Below, one piece after another: positions 23,388 through 35,246 of a stretch of DNA of 64,000 bases (within the stretch, counting starts at the first letter, position 1; every line of letters starts with the position of its first letter). Below the pieces are notes generated by a model. That model ran no database searches. It saw only the letters and a list, made by a program, of their open reading frames with translations, and was not told the DNA's origin. Location: NCBI GenBank assembly GCA_023512835.1, contig JAKCVP010000022.1, positions 1-64,000 on the forward strand, read 5' to 3'. The position numbers were made by a program, and so were the translations under genes. This DNA is from Taxillus chinensis (taxonomy: Eukaryota; Streptophyta; Magnoliopsida; Santalales; Loranthaceae).

Positions 23388-24938
23388 CTTTTCAGTGGGC
23401 AGTTGCCAGAGGCTCGGGCTCGAGTTGTGCAGGTCTTGATTCTAACAAGAAGTCAAGTGTTGTAGTTGGAGATTCAGGTTCCTTTTGACGGCGAATCTGA
23501 ATTGCTGACCGATGCCGTGGATTGCTCGACTGCGTGAATTCCAATGGACAAAGTGGTGAAATCGCGTTGGAGTGTTACCTGACTGGGCGTTTGAGTAAGT
23601 AGGAATGGTCAATCCTTACAAGGCTTATATCGACTCTAATGTTCATCACGCATGGATTGTGTTCAAAGCGCGATGGCGATCTGATAGGATCATGGTATTA
23701 GAGCGTGAAAAACACAACGTAATATTGACGTTGTTCGTCTTGCTTTCTTCTCAATGAACGCCGACTGTGTTTTGTGCTCGACTGGGCAGTATTCTGAAGG
23801 CATTGAGCATCTCGGACAGATTCCACCCAAGGCAATACATGTACAATATAGGGAACTTGAGCAGAGGTGTCGAAAGTAAGTTGCCATTGACCGAGCTGCT
23901 TTCAGCCGAGAAATACATGCTGCTCGGACTAGACGCTCAGCGCTTCCCGAACCGCTGTGTACTCACATTGTTGTAAAGTTGTAGCATCCAAGCCAAGTGT
24001 AATGGATCAGGCAAATACTCTTGAATGATCTGTCAAGGAGGAACGACTACGAGCCAGCTCATTATACTCACCGTGGGTCTTGTTGACTGTGGCAGGGGTT
24101 CCATACTCAGGTGTATGAGACCCAACCTCTCAACCTCTCAACCTCTCATCATAGGTGACAATCCAATGAGCAACACTCTCTATAGCGACGCCCCCCCTCA
24201 GCAAGTCCAAGTGTATCTCTGTAGACCAGAAGAATGTTGCAAGACCGCGAACTGCAAGCCGTGAACAGCGGGCGTAACAAACCAAGTCGCACACTGCACT
24301 ACTCCCACCAACTCATGTAACGTGCTCCATCCCTACTCTCAAGTACCCAGCCGCTGCAGAAGCCCTTTCAACCTTTGAAAGGTATCGCAAGAGCATTTCC
24401 AAACAGGAGTCTGAGGAGGTAAGTACACGCTCTGATCGCCATCTGACCATCCGACCCATCCGGCCGATCATCCGACATTAGCTTACCGTCCACACCTTCA
24501 AAGTCAGCGCCAAGCGCCCAGATCACGACCACGCATAACCTTTCGACTAACCTTACCCAAAAATGACGCCGCGAGATGTCACAAGCGTGCTCAGCTGAAA
24601 GACACTAATAGTCTCATCTACCATTGTAGCGTGTCTGGAGTGCTGATTCACTGTTTTGCTGAAGTCAAGAGTCAGCAAGGCTTGCAGTGTCACTTGCTTT
24701 TCTCTCATGGACGCCGAGGTACCTCCCGTCTTCGCCTATGCGCGGTTTCGTGGGCGCAACGGGGACATCGGCACTTGAGAGACCACTGCAGAGCACATTG
24801 TCCTCGGCCCAAGCTCAGAGCAGTTGTTGAAAAAAAATAGGATTATTGACATTCATAGCTATACATTAGGACAATCATGGCTACCTAAACATTAAAACAA
24901 TCATAAACTCGTTAACCTGCAAGTGTCACTGCACACGC
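23388..24938. other. Intergenic, no gene recognised
   Basis: This 1.55-kb region has AT-richer patches (24830-24920) near the 3' end of the minus-strand MFS gene and a short octamer repeat. No coding frame resembles a known family. Confidence 0.5.
24124..24147. repeat. AACCTCTC octamer repeat (3 units)
   Basis: Three perfect tandem copies of AACCTCTC occur in the intergenic region, with no recognised associated element. Confidence 0.9.
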
Positions 24939-26557
24939 CTATGCAGTCTTCTGTCCTCTGCGGAGGACCTGCAAGAGGAGAGTCGGGATCAATGATATAC
25001 CGATAATCAGCACAGAAGCCACCACGGCACTGATCTTGAGGCCCAGGTCTTCAAACATCTGAGGGAACCAGAATGGTCCAATGAATCCCCAGACTTGACG
25101 GACAAAGGTGATGAAGACGCCGACGCTGGACGACTCTTGTGGGTGTGAGTCGACTGCATATGTGACAAGGACCGTGGTGATGATCTGGTTACCGACTGCC
25201 CCAATGGCAGCGCCGACGATTGGCGTAATGTTCCAGTGGCCATCAGGCGCATTCTCAAGCTGTACAAGGAAGACAACCGTCCCAACAATAGCCAGGACAT
25301 AACCGAGATAACTGAGCCACAGGCGCCACTCCGGGGTAGGTGCCAGGCCGCCCATGGCACGTCGCTTTCTTTTCATCCAGTAGTCGGAAGCCCAGCCTCC
25401 AAGCTGTTCACCAATCAGCGATCCAATGACAATACCCAAAAATTGTAGACCAAGCGATTGGGGATTGAAGTGGAACTTCTCGGCGAAGAGCTGGGGTATT
25501 TCGACTGTGACCATGACGCTAGTGAACAAGAAGACCATTGCGTAAGCAGCGGCTGGAACCAGCACTGTCGCGTATGCAAAGAATCCCAGAGGCGAGATGA
25601 AGTCCAAGGCGCGGAAAGGCGTCGGATCGATGCGGCGGAGAGAGTAGAACTCTTGCTTTCTGCTAGACCCTTCGTGCTCCACACCCTTGCGTATGTAGCG
25701 AGTCTCGGGCCCAAGGAAGAAGTACAGAATGAATTGTACACCGTTGGTGATGGCCAGAATAAAGTAGATCCAGCGCCAGCCAACGCGCACGGCTACGAAG
25801 CCGAAGAGAAAGGGAGACAGCGGAACACCGAGGGTGACCATCAACGTCCAGATGCCCATGAACTTGGCACGCTGGTTTCTGAAAAAGCATTCTGTAACCA
25901 CGGCGCTTCCAATAGCGCTAGCGGGGCAGATGAACAGCGCAGTCAATGCTCTGCAAGCAGCCATGGACCCATACGTCTTGCAATAGCCGCAAGCGACGTT
26001 GAAGACACAAGCACCGACAAGCGAGAGCAGGAAAATTGGGCGTCGCCCAAATCTTGTCGAGATGGGTCTCCATAGTAAGGGCGCAACACCGAGAATCAAG
26101 ATCTGCAGCGAAGTCAGGTATGAGGCTTTCTGAATGGTAACGCCCAATTCTTCAGCAATGTTTTCATAAGCTGGGATGATTGCGGCCGCAATAAAGGTCG
26201 CCATGCATGCGTGAAACGCAACCAGGACCAAGTTGACGACTTTCTATTTCGGGGGTTAGTACGCTTCTGCCGCAGGCTTTGCAAGCTTGCGCTCACCTTC
26301 CAGGTAGGCCAATTGTAGGGATCAGCATCGCCAAAGGCTGGCACAGGATCTAGGTCCAAGGTTCCATGGCGCTGCAAAAGGTACTCGCGGTGCGCTTCGG
26401 AAAGGTTCTCGATCTCTTCTGGTTGCAAGAAGGTCGCTCGGGTTGCGGCATGCTCCAGGTCGCCATTGTTGTCAGGCGATTCCTTCTGGTCGCTACTGTA
26501 GGCGTCGTCAGCCGTGTAAGCGGCGACCTTTGGGGTCTCGTTCTCTTCGAGAGCCAT
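24939..26557 (-). CDS. MFS transporter, DHA1-like (12-TM)
   Basis: Exons 26557-26297 and 26243-24939 give 521 aa. The intron is canonical, with GTGAGC donor, perfect TACTAAC branch site and AAATAG acceptor. An 85-residue hydrophilic N-terminus ends in DPYNWPTWKK, a signature before helix 1 in fungal DHA1 carriers of the HOL1/polyamine-drug type. Motif A (RPISTRFGRRPIF) follows helix 2, and CRALTALFICPASAIG is the helix-5 region. The middle loop after FFLGPETRYIRKG and the WASDYWMKRKRR segment fit the same group. It probably exports or imports small organic cations, drugs or polyamines at the plasma membrane; substrate is not determined. Confidence 0.92.
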
Positions 26558-28288
26558 CGAGACTACTGCAGCGACTTGATCGACAGCTTGTCTCCCTGGT
26601 CAAAGCTCCGGAGGAAAACTAGATGGGCGCGGGCTGTATTAGACTGTGTGGGGAGCCGTCCGCCAGAGGGTCAGCAGTTGCGGGGAAAGGAAGCTGCAAT
26701 GCAATTGTACAGGGCAGGCGCGACTCGTGCACAGGCGTAGCGGCAGCGACTTGCGTGGCAGGCTGGCTAGGAGCGGGAAAGCCGACGGGTGAGGCCAGCG
26801 TCGGAACAAAAGAACGGGAGATGAGAAGTCGTCGAGTGTCAGCGGCGACGTTAGGGTATTATTCAGAAAAACATAAGTGGAGGGGCTCTCAGATGAGGAC
26901 TTGGGCCGTTACGGTTGAGCCTATGGGCTCCCATGTGAGTGGATATTTTCGGAAACGCTTGTGAGGCATGGCGGAGGGTTGGCAATGCAACCTTCACGCG
27001 AGACAGATGCCGTGTGCGGGTCCAATGTAATTTTGTCAGGCTGACGCCATGCAGAATCGAGCATTGCAAAGTATTGCTGCAGGCACTGCTGGCACTGCTG
27101 GCACTGCTGGCGTTCAGCATGACGCGAGACGGGTGTCATGTCGCAGGGCGGGCGCAGCGTGAACGCAGGAAAGGGTGAAAAAGGCCCATGTCGCACGTCT
27201 GAATCACGACGTGAAGCGAGAGTAACGGGTTTTGCGGACGTGTTGATGAATGCAGTTCAAGCCGAGGGCTACAGTAGCGCTGCGCATCGTGACCAGAAGC
27301 AGGCTGGCACGAAGGTGTCGGCCGTGCTCGCATGTCGAAATGGGGAAAAGTGAGTGGAAGGTGGGAAGTGCGCACAGGTAGTCAGGGGGCCAACAAATTT
27401 GGGACTTGGGGCGGCGAATAGGGAAGGCGCGAGCCTGTGCGTTCCGCTCGTGGGTTGGCAGAGGTCCACACCCGACGTCCCGTCCACTCCGCCGTCGTGC
27501 TTTCCGTTCCTGGAACGCCCAGCTGGGCCCCGACGAAACAAGGACTCCGCTGTCAGCCATCACCAGCTTAAGCTCACCCACCTCAAGGCTTAGCACGCCG
27601 CAAGCTTTTGCACCACAATCTCCGAGAGATGGCCCTTCTGCGCGACGCTCGCTCCGCTTCCACCATCACCGCCTGTCGCGGCAGACTGCTACGGCAACTC
27701 CCTCACCTCGCCTGGCCCGTCTTCGCTGTGTACAACGATACATCCAGACACCATACGCGCCACCCCTAGACCCGTTCAGACTGCACGATGCGACCTCGAT
27801 CCAATGCTGACTGGGGCTGCCGCGCCGCCTGTCTCTGCAATGACTTCATCCTGCCACTTCGCTGTCCCGTCGCTTCCTACGCTCCTTGCAGCACAGCCCT
27901 CTGCACGTCTTGGCAATTTCCTCTTCTGGCCCAGGGCCGTCAGCCATGGATTCCCGTCAAACTAAAGCGCGAGCCTTGCTGTGCTTGCGCCTAGACAGAA
28001 GCAACTCAATGAGCAGATACTGGCCGCCGTGAAGTAGCATAAACACAAACAAAAAGGAACTCACTGGGTTCCAAATCCTTTGCTCTTACATGAGTCTTTC
28101 GCAATTCGATTTTTACATACAAGCCAATCATCGTGGTATCTTGCTATACACTCAAAACGCCTTGCCAGTCACCCCTTCCTCACAGGTACTGCTGGCCAAA
28201 AATGCAAAATCTAGATGCAAGTCGTAAAGTCGTTCAATCGTTATAGGCCAAAGCTACAACCTTCTTACACCAGAGGACGACACTGTCC
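26558..28288. other. Intergenic, no gene recognised
   Basis: A 1.7-kb region contains the promoter of the minus-strand MFS gene and the 3' flank of the Trk gene. A GGCACTGCT repeat occurs at 27082-27108. Open frames are short, overlap on both strands and show no family similarity. Confidence 0.5.
27082..27108. repeat. GGCACTGCT nonamer repeat (3 units)
   Basis: Three perfect tandem copies of a nine-base unit lie in intergenic DNA. Confidence 0.9.
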
Positions 28289-30915
28289 TCAGTCGTGGTG
28301 GTCCTTTGACATGGACGGGCCCGGGAGTAGAGCTCCCGAGATGAAGTTTCCAGCAGTCGTGGTCACGCGTCGAGCGAGATTGCTCTGACTCTCACGACGG
28401 CTCTTAGTCGTCATGGTCCGTGGTAAACCAAGCTCGCCATCCTCCACTGCCGACGTAGAGTTGTGATGCCAGCCCTGAATGATCTGGTTCGCTTCCTGCT
28501 CTCGCCTGTCTGTCGGTAGCATCACAGCTCTGTCCAAGGCGTACGGAAGACCACGGTGCCGTCCGCGAATCTGCATCGCGATGATGATGAGCTTCGAAAG
28601 CGTATGGAATTGCGCCGAGAAGGATGCATTGGTGTTGGGGTAGCCCAGCGACAGTCCGACCGTGCCGTACGCAGAGACAATCTCAAACAGTACCGAGAAC
28701 AGAGAGAAGGCGTACTCATTGGTGTTTTCCAGGCGTGCACCCTCGATAATGGCAATGAAGAACAATCCAAGGAAGATGTACCATAAATCGTATGAGAGTT
28801 GGTGTCGCAAATGTGTCTTGACGAAGCTGCGATTGAGGTTGTCCTCGGAAAAGTCGGCCTGGCGACTGTGGTAGATGCCCAGGCTCTGTTCCTCGTAAAC
28901 GTTGGTTCGCCGGACGGAGATGGCAATCGGTAGCACCGAGATGTACATCATAATAAGGTATGATACTTGGACCGCGTTGTGAAGCGCTGAGATGTTGACC
29001 ACGGAGAATCCGGCGGTCCTTGTCGATACAGCCTGAAACAGGCCATCAAGGACCTTGATACCATCGGGCAAAGCTTCGATGACGGGCGCGCTGAGGTCGA
29101 GAACACAGAAGAAGAGGAGGTCGAGTCCGTTGAGGATGACAAGAATGCCAAACAGCCACCAGGTCTCTTTGCTAGGAAAGAGTAGCGTGAAGCATCGTCG
29201 TGGATGATCAAGCAAGAAGCGGAGCTCTTCGTATGTCGGGACATCCTTTCCTCGGATCCACTCGGTGATCAACGAAGTGACCCAGATGACGAACCGAAGC
29301 ATGATGGGGAATCCAGTGTTTCCAATGACGATCAAATAGCTGCCCAATATCAAGGGCCAAACGGCGAAGTTGAACGAGTTCATTGAGTCTGGAGTGAGGG
29401 TAAAGCCAAGGTCATTGAACATTGACCCCGCTGTGAAGAAGGCCCACCACGCTGGCGAAGTGATTGCAGAGTTTGCGAGGATCTGATCGTATGTTGGTCC
29501 AGCGGTGTAGATCCACATGAGGCCAACGGCTCCAAACAGGTGGAACCCGAGGAAGAACGACCACAAGATGATGCGAAGCGTCTTCAGGGATCGATATTCC
29601 AGTCCTCCAAGCTCCTCTCGCTGCTCCTCTGTCATACCGACAAAGATCGAGTTGCGGCCAACTGTGGGAGTGTACGTAAGATATGGCATATCCTTGGTGC
29701 GGCTCTCGGTCGACATGTAGCTTCTGAACGTTTCGCTGCGACGCCGAATGGCTGAGCCCTGCCCGTCGACCGTGTCAGATTGGGGCAATGCTGAGGATCG
29801 ACCGATGCTCTTGGTGCGACTAAAAAGGCGTCGGATGCCGTGAGCCTGAGACTCTTCGGAAACGCGCTCAGATTGGCTGCTACGGAGACCTTTGGTGTGC
29901 TGCCCATTACTATCGCGGAAAGTAATGTTCGGACTACTGGGAGCTTGGCGCTCGTCGTTTGACAAGACGCGACTAAGACCGCGCTGAATCTCGCGAGGAC
30001 CCTCGCCCCGTTCGACAGCTCGAGGGTCTGGGATGAAGAGGGTGTCTTCTGCGTTGCTATCATTGCGTTGGCGCTCGACAAAGGCAATGTGGTCGGTCAT
30101 CGACCGGGGCTGTACAAAGCGCTCCTGCTGGTTATTGCTCTCGCGTCGAGCTCGTGTCGGAGACGGGGCTTCGGCAAAGGTGATGGTTCTGCCATGGTGA
30201 CTCAACGGAGTCGTTGGCCTTTCGGGCTTCTTCTCGCCAGACGAGGATGAACTTGTTCTGGTAGGGGTCGAGTCAGTGCGAGGACCCTCATCGGACTCTG
30301 TGGGAGGCGCGTTGTGAGGCCGCACACGATCCTGTTCGAGCTTGCCCTGCCCCCGCTCAGCAAGCTCGATGCTCCTGCTGCGTTCCCGATCGAGACTCGT
30401 CCTGGAACGTTCGCGGGTCTTGTAGCGCTCAATCTGCCTGCGTTCTTCTTCTCTGAATCGCTTTGCGAATCCCCGCAGACGCCACTCGACCACCATGGTG
30501 TTGACGAATATAGGATTTGAAATCATTGTAAGGACATATATGACAATCTGTTGGTACAGGTATATCGTGTTTACGTCGACACTATGGTGTGTAAGTCGAG
30601 GTTCTTGCCCGGTACTGGGACTAGACTAGGAGCTTACGTGTTGAGGCCGGACTGTGTAGCGCTGCCAGATGCGAAGAAGAGGGCGTCGATATACTCAAGG
30701 CCGAGCGAGCCATCGCCGTAGATCATGACAGAGCCTGCCAGGGTGACGGTAAGGATCCAGAGATCTAGGCGAAGTCAGCATCCTTGTGCAGCGCGGTGCA
30801 GGGTCTTGTAGGACGTACAGTGGATATAGATATAGTTGGGATGTCTAAAATTATGGGCCAGTTTGCGCAGCCAGCCGGCGACGGCTTTGCCGTAAGGTGC
30901 CAGTTTGTCCAGCAT
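28289..30915 (-). CDS. Trk-type high-affinity potassium transporter
   Basis: Exons 30915-30819, 30764-30638 and 30581-28289 give 838 aa. The start lies just before RKLAHNFRHPNYIYIHYLW, the usual N-terminus of fungal Trk proteins. The four M1-P-M2 repeats are visible: pore segments near SATQSGLNTVDVN, FFTAGSMFNDLGFTL, AVSTRTAGFSVVNI and VSAYGTVGLSLGYPN, each with the filter Gly. Between repeats 1 and 2 lies the long hydrophilic loop typical of fungal Trk (about residues 110-380), rich in Arg, Glu and Ser, starting with an ERYKTRERSRTSLDRERSRS-like basic stretch. It should mediate K+ uptake across the plasma membrane. Small introns occur only in the first membrane repeat. Confidence 0.95.
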
Positions 30916-31584
30916 GATCAAAGGAAGGTCGTGTCTGCAGCACGTGAAGGTTTGCCTGTCAGACGGCAGAGGGAGCGGAGGGCTCGAGGAGAGCTTGCTT
31001 GGAGAACAGGCACGAAACAGCTGCCGAAGAAGCAGCTGCGACGCCGCTGGGCGTGGTATGAACAGAGAAGGACGTCTTCCAGGAGAAATGTGGAAAGAAA
31101 AGTCGAGAAGGTCGGGAATGAGTTCGTTTTCGCGGGGCGTTGGATCTCAGACACGGTAGCGTCACCGGCTGCAAGACAGCGCTCGTCAGAGCCCACGTTG
31201 CGACAGCCGCAGCCAATAGTCGAGCCCAATTTACACTCTGCTTCGCGAGCCACGATCACGGCCTGCATTGATGTCAGATGTGCCGGGCCTCGACGGTCAG
31301 CCTTGTCGGATGCTACTGCCTAGTCGGTGCCACTCCTGCTTCACCTGCAGATGCACAACCCATGGACGTCCACTCTGGGCCTGACTAATGCGTCCATTGA
31401 GTGCACTGTTGACTCCTGTCCTGCCAAGCACCACATGTCACTAAGCATAGCCTCAAACTCTTGCAAAGGTCAACGTGTCAGGGTGCGCGTGGCTCCCGCG
31501 AGCCAAGACGCGGATCTGTTGTTCATTTCCTCGCTATTTTCGTAAAGGAAGTGCAATGCGACTAGCTTTCTCGCCCTCGCTCTC
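30916..31584. other. Intergenic, Trk upstream region
   Basis: This holds the promoter and leader of the minus-strand Trk gene and the 3' flank of the SnoaL-like gene. No gene is supported. Confidence 0.5.
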
Positions 31585-32407
31585 CTAATGCTCCCAGTAC
31601 AGGTCCACGGTCTCGCCCTTCAGCCACTGGTCCATCGCCTCGTACATCTGGTAGAATGCCTTGTTGTTGGTCGTCGGCAGTCCGTTCAGAATGGGGTGAC
31701 CAATCTTGTTCTGTGCAACGGCCAAGTATTTGTAGCCTACGAGCGCCGTTAGTCATGGTTGCTTCAACATCACAAAGACAATGCTGTTTGCTTACCCTCG
31801 GGGTATTTTGCGAGTTCCTCAGGAGGGAACGTAGGTGCGTTCTTTCCATCAACCGCAACAATCTTGTCCTTCTCGTAGAAGAGCTTCACCCATCTCGTCT
31901 TCCACTCGTTGCCTTGCTTCTGGCAGAAGAAGATGAATCTGCAATCGCACTCGACGTCGATCTCTGTGTTCTCAAAGTTGAAGCGCTGAGTGATGGTGGC
32001 CTTCATCTTGCCAATGCCGCGGCCGGCGGAGAGGTTGACTTCTGACAGCGTTCCGTTCTCTCTGTGCATGATAAAGTCTCCGTTGCTGCGTCCCTTCTTG
32101 GAGATGGCAATGAAGTCGTCAATCTTCAAGCCACCGCTCCATGCTAATCTATCTGTTAGTTGTTGGCACTCTTCGCAGGGCACGTCTCACACGTACTTGT
32201 GAAGACAGAGGCGTCATCAGTGAACAGACTCCTGTAGTTGTTCCACTCTGATGCATCACGGTACACTGGCCAGCCCTTTGCAATCTCGCTGATGGCAAAG
32301 CGTGCCAGCAGCTCCTCGGTGGAACCGTTGATGTGGCTGAATTGTGTAGGTACAGTCTCTCCAGGAGGGACGTTGGGCCAGGTGGGAACAGGATCGGGGA
32401 TGCCCAT
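31585..32407 (-). CDS. SnoaL/NTF2-fold protein
   Basis: Exons 32407-32197, 32143-31796 and 31736-31585 give 236 aa. The first junction yields LFTDDASVFTTWSGGLKIDDFIAISKKG, a pattern typical of fungal SnoaL-like proteins (same fold as scytalone dehydratase and NTF2). Both introns have CTAAC-type branch sites. The N-terminus carries a helical ISEIAKGWPVYRDASEWNNY segment; the middle contains beta strands with HRENGTLSEVNLSAGRGIGKMKATITQRF and DCRFIFFCQ; the end is YQMYEAMDQWLKGETVDLYWEH. The cone-shaped fold usually binds small hydrophobic ligands and may be enzymatic. No specific reaction can be assigned. It lies 1.05 kb beyond the 3' end of the TIM-like gene on the same strand, so a link to the sugar-phosphate trio is possible but unproven. 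Confidence 0.88.
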
Positions 32408-33453
32408 TTTGAATAGTCTGGTCTGTTGGTCTGAGTTGAGAGCGGGAGTAGTGTGTATTGATGCAGCTGCGTATCTGTGAGATGTTGCTTCAACACATCA
32501 AGCGAGCCTCGTGGTCTCTTATATACATCTCTTGCTTGGCCATCACCAACGGCTATTCGTGGTCCGTTTGAGGCCAGCCGACCAGAATGCTCTCGGTGTC
32601 CCCTCCCGTGCCTCCATCGGCTGCTAGGAACGGGTCTCGCATGTGCGTAGGCTCCGGAGTCGCATGACGGAACCCTCGCCCTGAAATTCTGGCAAATCAA
32701 GCCCAAGCTCTGCCCGAACCTGATTGCCAGATCGGAGCGGGCCCAGGCCTGGTCCCAGATTCAGGCTTGGAAGAGGGCCACGGCGAGAGGGGCTGCACTG
32801 GACGGCTCTGAGATGCGGCAGATCTGGCGCGCGTCTCCACGGCTGCCGCTCCCTGTCGGCACGGCATTGACCCTGCGCTATCGGGGCAATCGTTCTTCGT
32901 ACTGCACGGTTATTGCATAAGGATTGCGTTAGTACAACAACTGCATGTTCACAACCGTCCTCCCATTTACAGCGTTCAAGTACGTTCACCTTCGTTCGCC
33001 TACGGGGTGATCCTCCTCGAATTTACGTACGAAGTAGATCGTCTGTCCCGGAATTTCTGCTACTTGCCAAAGTTGTTCTCTTCCGCACTGTCCGCACGAC
33101 CATGAGTGGATGCAATTTCAGCCCATTGAATGATGCAAATTCAGAACAGCATAGGTCGTAGATGGCGGTCTCGTCAACAGCACGCTTGGCCAGACATGCT
33201 CTAAACGTGACGTTCACTTGACGTTGACCCGGCTCGGCTGAGCTGTCTGGTGACGTCTCGCGATGGTCAAGCAACGCCATCGTCGCTTCTCTAAGGTGTT
33301 ATAGACGCTGGAGGAGTCCAAGCAGATGTACATTCGGAGCCTATATCCACGGACAGCGCAACGCATAGCGCAGGCATAACACTCGCATGTCTCTTGCCAC
33401 CAGCCCGGACCGCTCGCGACGCGTGCCGGTATCATTCTCTTCAGAGAAACGTC
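32408..33453. other. Intergenic between SnoaL-like and TIM-like genes
   Basis: Promoter of the minus-strand SnoaL-like gene (C- and T-rich on that strand near the start) plus the TIM-like 3' flank. No gene is supported. Confidence 0.5.
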
Positions 33454-34262
33454 CTAAGCGCTTGCAATCTCCTGGATAGTCTTATGGAATTGCGCCGGGT
33501 TGTGTGCGAAGCTGGTGACTGGTCAGCTTGTCCAAGTAGAGCAGGAAACAACCGTGATACGTACCGGCCAAGGAAGAGGCCATCAACACCATCGACAAGC
33601 TTTTCAAACAAGCCAGGACCAGCACTGCCGCCATACAGAATGCGCGTGGTACCCTTTCGGCCAGCACAAAGCTTGCGAATAGCTTGCGTGACGCCTACGA
33701 CATGCTCTGCGCCGGCTGGTTCTGATGCACCTATGGCCCACACTGGTTCATAGGCGAGGATGACTTCGGCTTCATCGCCAACTGCATTCATTACCGCCTC
33801 GACTTGAACCTTACACTCATCAACTGCTAGTGTCACCTCCCCTTTTGTCTTCTCGCCGATGCACACTAGCGGTATCATGTTGTTTCGCACTGCCGCTGCT
33901 GCCTTCTTTGCGGCTTCTACGTCCGTTTCGCCAAAGATGCGTCGGCGCTCTGCATGACCGAGCTCGACAATCTTGGTGCCCACTTCGCTCAGCACCGCGG
34001 GAGATACCTCTCCGGTGTATGCGCCCTTGTCTTCATAGAACGAATCTTGGGCGCCCGCTATGATTTTTGTCCCTTTGAGCTGATCGATGACCGAAACGAG
34101 TGTGACGTGGTCAGGGATTATGAAAACATCCACATTGTCAAGTAATTGCTGATCTGGCCGAAGTTGCTCTAGGAGGTCGGCGACGTATTTCTTCGTCTGT
34201 GCTGCACTGAAGTACATCTTGGTGCTAACACCAACGATGCGGCGGGGTCTCTGGACAGACAT
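33454..34262 (-). CDS. Triosephosphate isomerase paralogue, probable tetrulose-phosphate isomerase
   Basis: Exons 34262-33565 and 33511-33454 give 251 aa, TIM length. Catalytic positions are kept: Lys15 (STKMYF), His103 (LGHAERR) and Glu172 (AYEPVWAIG). Surroundings differ from glycolytic TIM: the N-W-K-M-N motif is S-T-K-M-Y, the Ser after the catalytic His is Ala104, and the loop-6 G-T-G-K-T hinge is A-S-E-P-A (residues 179-183). The phosphate-binding YGGSAGPG loop remains. So this is a catalytically competent TIM-fold isomerase with altered specificity, not the housekeeping enzyme. Bacterial EryH/LerI and Yarrowia EYI1 (L-erythrulose-1-phosphate isomerase) are TIM-like enzymes of this kind. 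Neighbouring RpiB-type and DhaK-type genes support that assignment. A standard TIM role is less likely but not excluded. Confidence 0.85.
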
Positions 34263-34705
34263 GTTTGTGACGTGTGATTGTGCTATTTGCAACGGACTTG
34301 ATCTAAAGCCGAGGAAGAGAGTGGACTGTCTTTGCCAAGGATCGGTCTTTGCAAGCGAGTTGGTTTAGTGAAAAGAAGTCGTGTAGACGCAGTGTACGAG
34401 TGTGTTTGAAATGTTCAATGGACTGCACGCTGGAGCTCCCCCGCCACGACGTCAGACTTTCGTGCCACTCTCCGCATTCTGGGGGAAGTTGGCCGACGAA
34501 ATGCTGCGCATCCCAGACCGCATCATCACAGCAAACGGAACAGGTAAGATTGTCGGCGGGTGCAGCGGATGTGCATTGTACGTGAGATTTGAATTTTGTT
34601 GAGATTATCGTTACGGCATGCTACTCTAATGTATGGTCGGTGAGGCATCTCTCAACGCTTGAGTGATGTCGGCCTAGGCAGCCTGACCGAATAGTCTTCC
34701 GCGGC
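34263..34705. other. Short intergenic, TIM-like promoter
   Basis: Between the two minus-strand isomerase genes. It must hold the TIM-like promoter and the RpiB-like 3' end. No further feature is seen. Confidence 0.5.
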
Positions 34706-35246
34706 CTACTGCTTCTTCGCTTCCTCTGCCTCGTAGTCCTTGATGACCTGGACCTTGGCAGCAGAGCCCGACTTCTCGTCAAACACGTAAGTGAGGTATT
34801 CCTTGGCCAAGCGACGAGCCAGCTCGATACCGACAACACGCTGTCCCATGCAGAGGACCTGTGCGTTGTTGGAAAGGACAGCACGCTCGACGGAGAAGCT
34901 GTCGTGGGCAGTAACGGCGCGGATACCGTTTACCTTGTTGGCGGCGATGGCCACGCCCAAGCCAGTGCCGCAGATGAGGATGGCACGGTCGGCTTTGCCC
35001 TCTGCGATCAACCGAGCTGCAGCGACGGCGCGGTGTGGGTAGGCAGTCTTGTCGCCCTGGTGAGAGCCTACGTCGGTGACTGAGGAAACGTTGGGGTGGC
35101 TTTCAAGGTCTTTCTTGATCGTGTCCTTGTAGTCGACACCGGCGTCCTACAGAATTTTGTTACATGAGCTTCTCTTATAGGAGGGTAAAGCTCTGTGAAT
35201 GACGTACATCAGCGCCGAAGACGATTCTCAACTTGTGGTCAGGCAT
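34706..35246 (-). CDS. RpiB-type sugar-phosphate isomerase, probable erythrulose-4-phosphate isomerase
   Basis: Exons 35246-35208 and 35146-34706 give 159 aa, the usual RpiB/LacAB length. The junction restores [17 protein letters not shown], the N-terminal phosphate-binding segment. Cys72 in [17 protein letters not shown] is the expected catalytic Cys and the following Gly-rich turn is the oxyanion loop. [21 protein letters not shown] and [16 protein letters not shown] match the branch that includes EryI/DerI (D-erythrulose-4-phosphate isomerase) more than bacterial ribose-5-phosphate isomerase B; that comparison is from memory of the family. Fungi use an unrelated RpiA for the pentose pathway, so an RpiB-type gene points to a catabolic role. 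It lies 443 bp upstream of the TIM-like gene on the same strand and diverges from the kinase gene. Confidence 0.87.

Noticed and set aside
33454..34262. Ordinary glycolytic triosephosphate isomerase
   Set aside because: The catalytic residues match, but the N-terminal NWKMN motif, the residue after His103 and the loop-6 hinge all differ, and context points to a paralogue.
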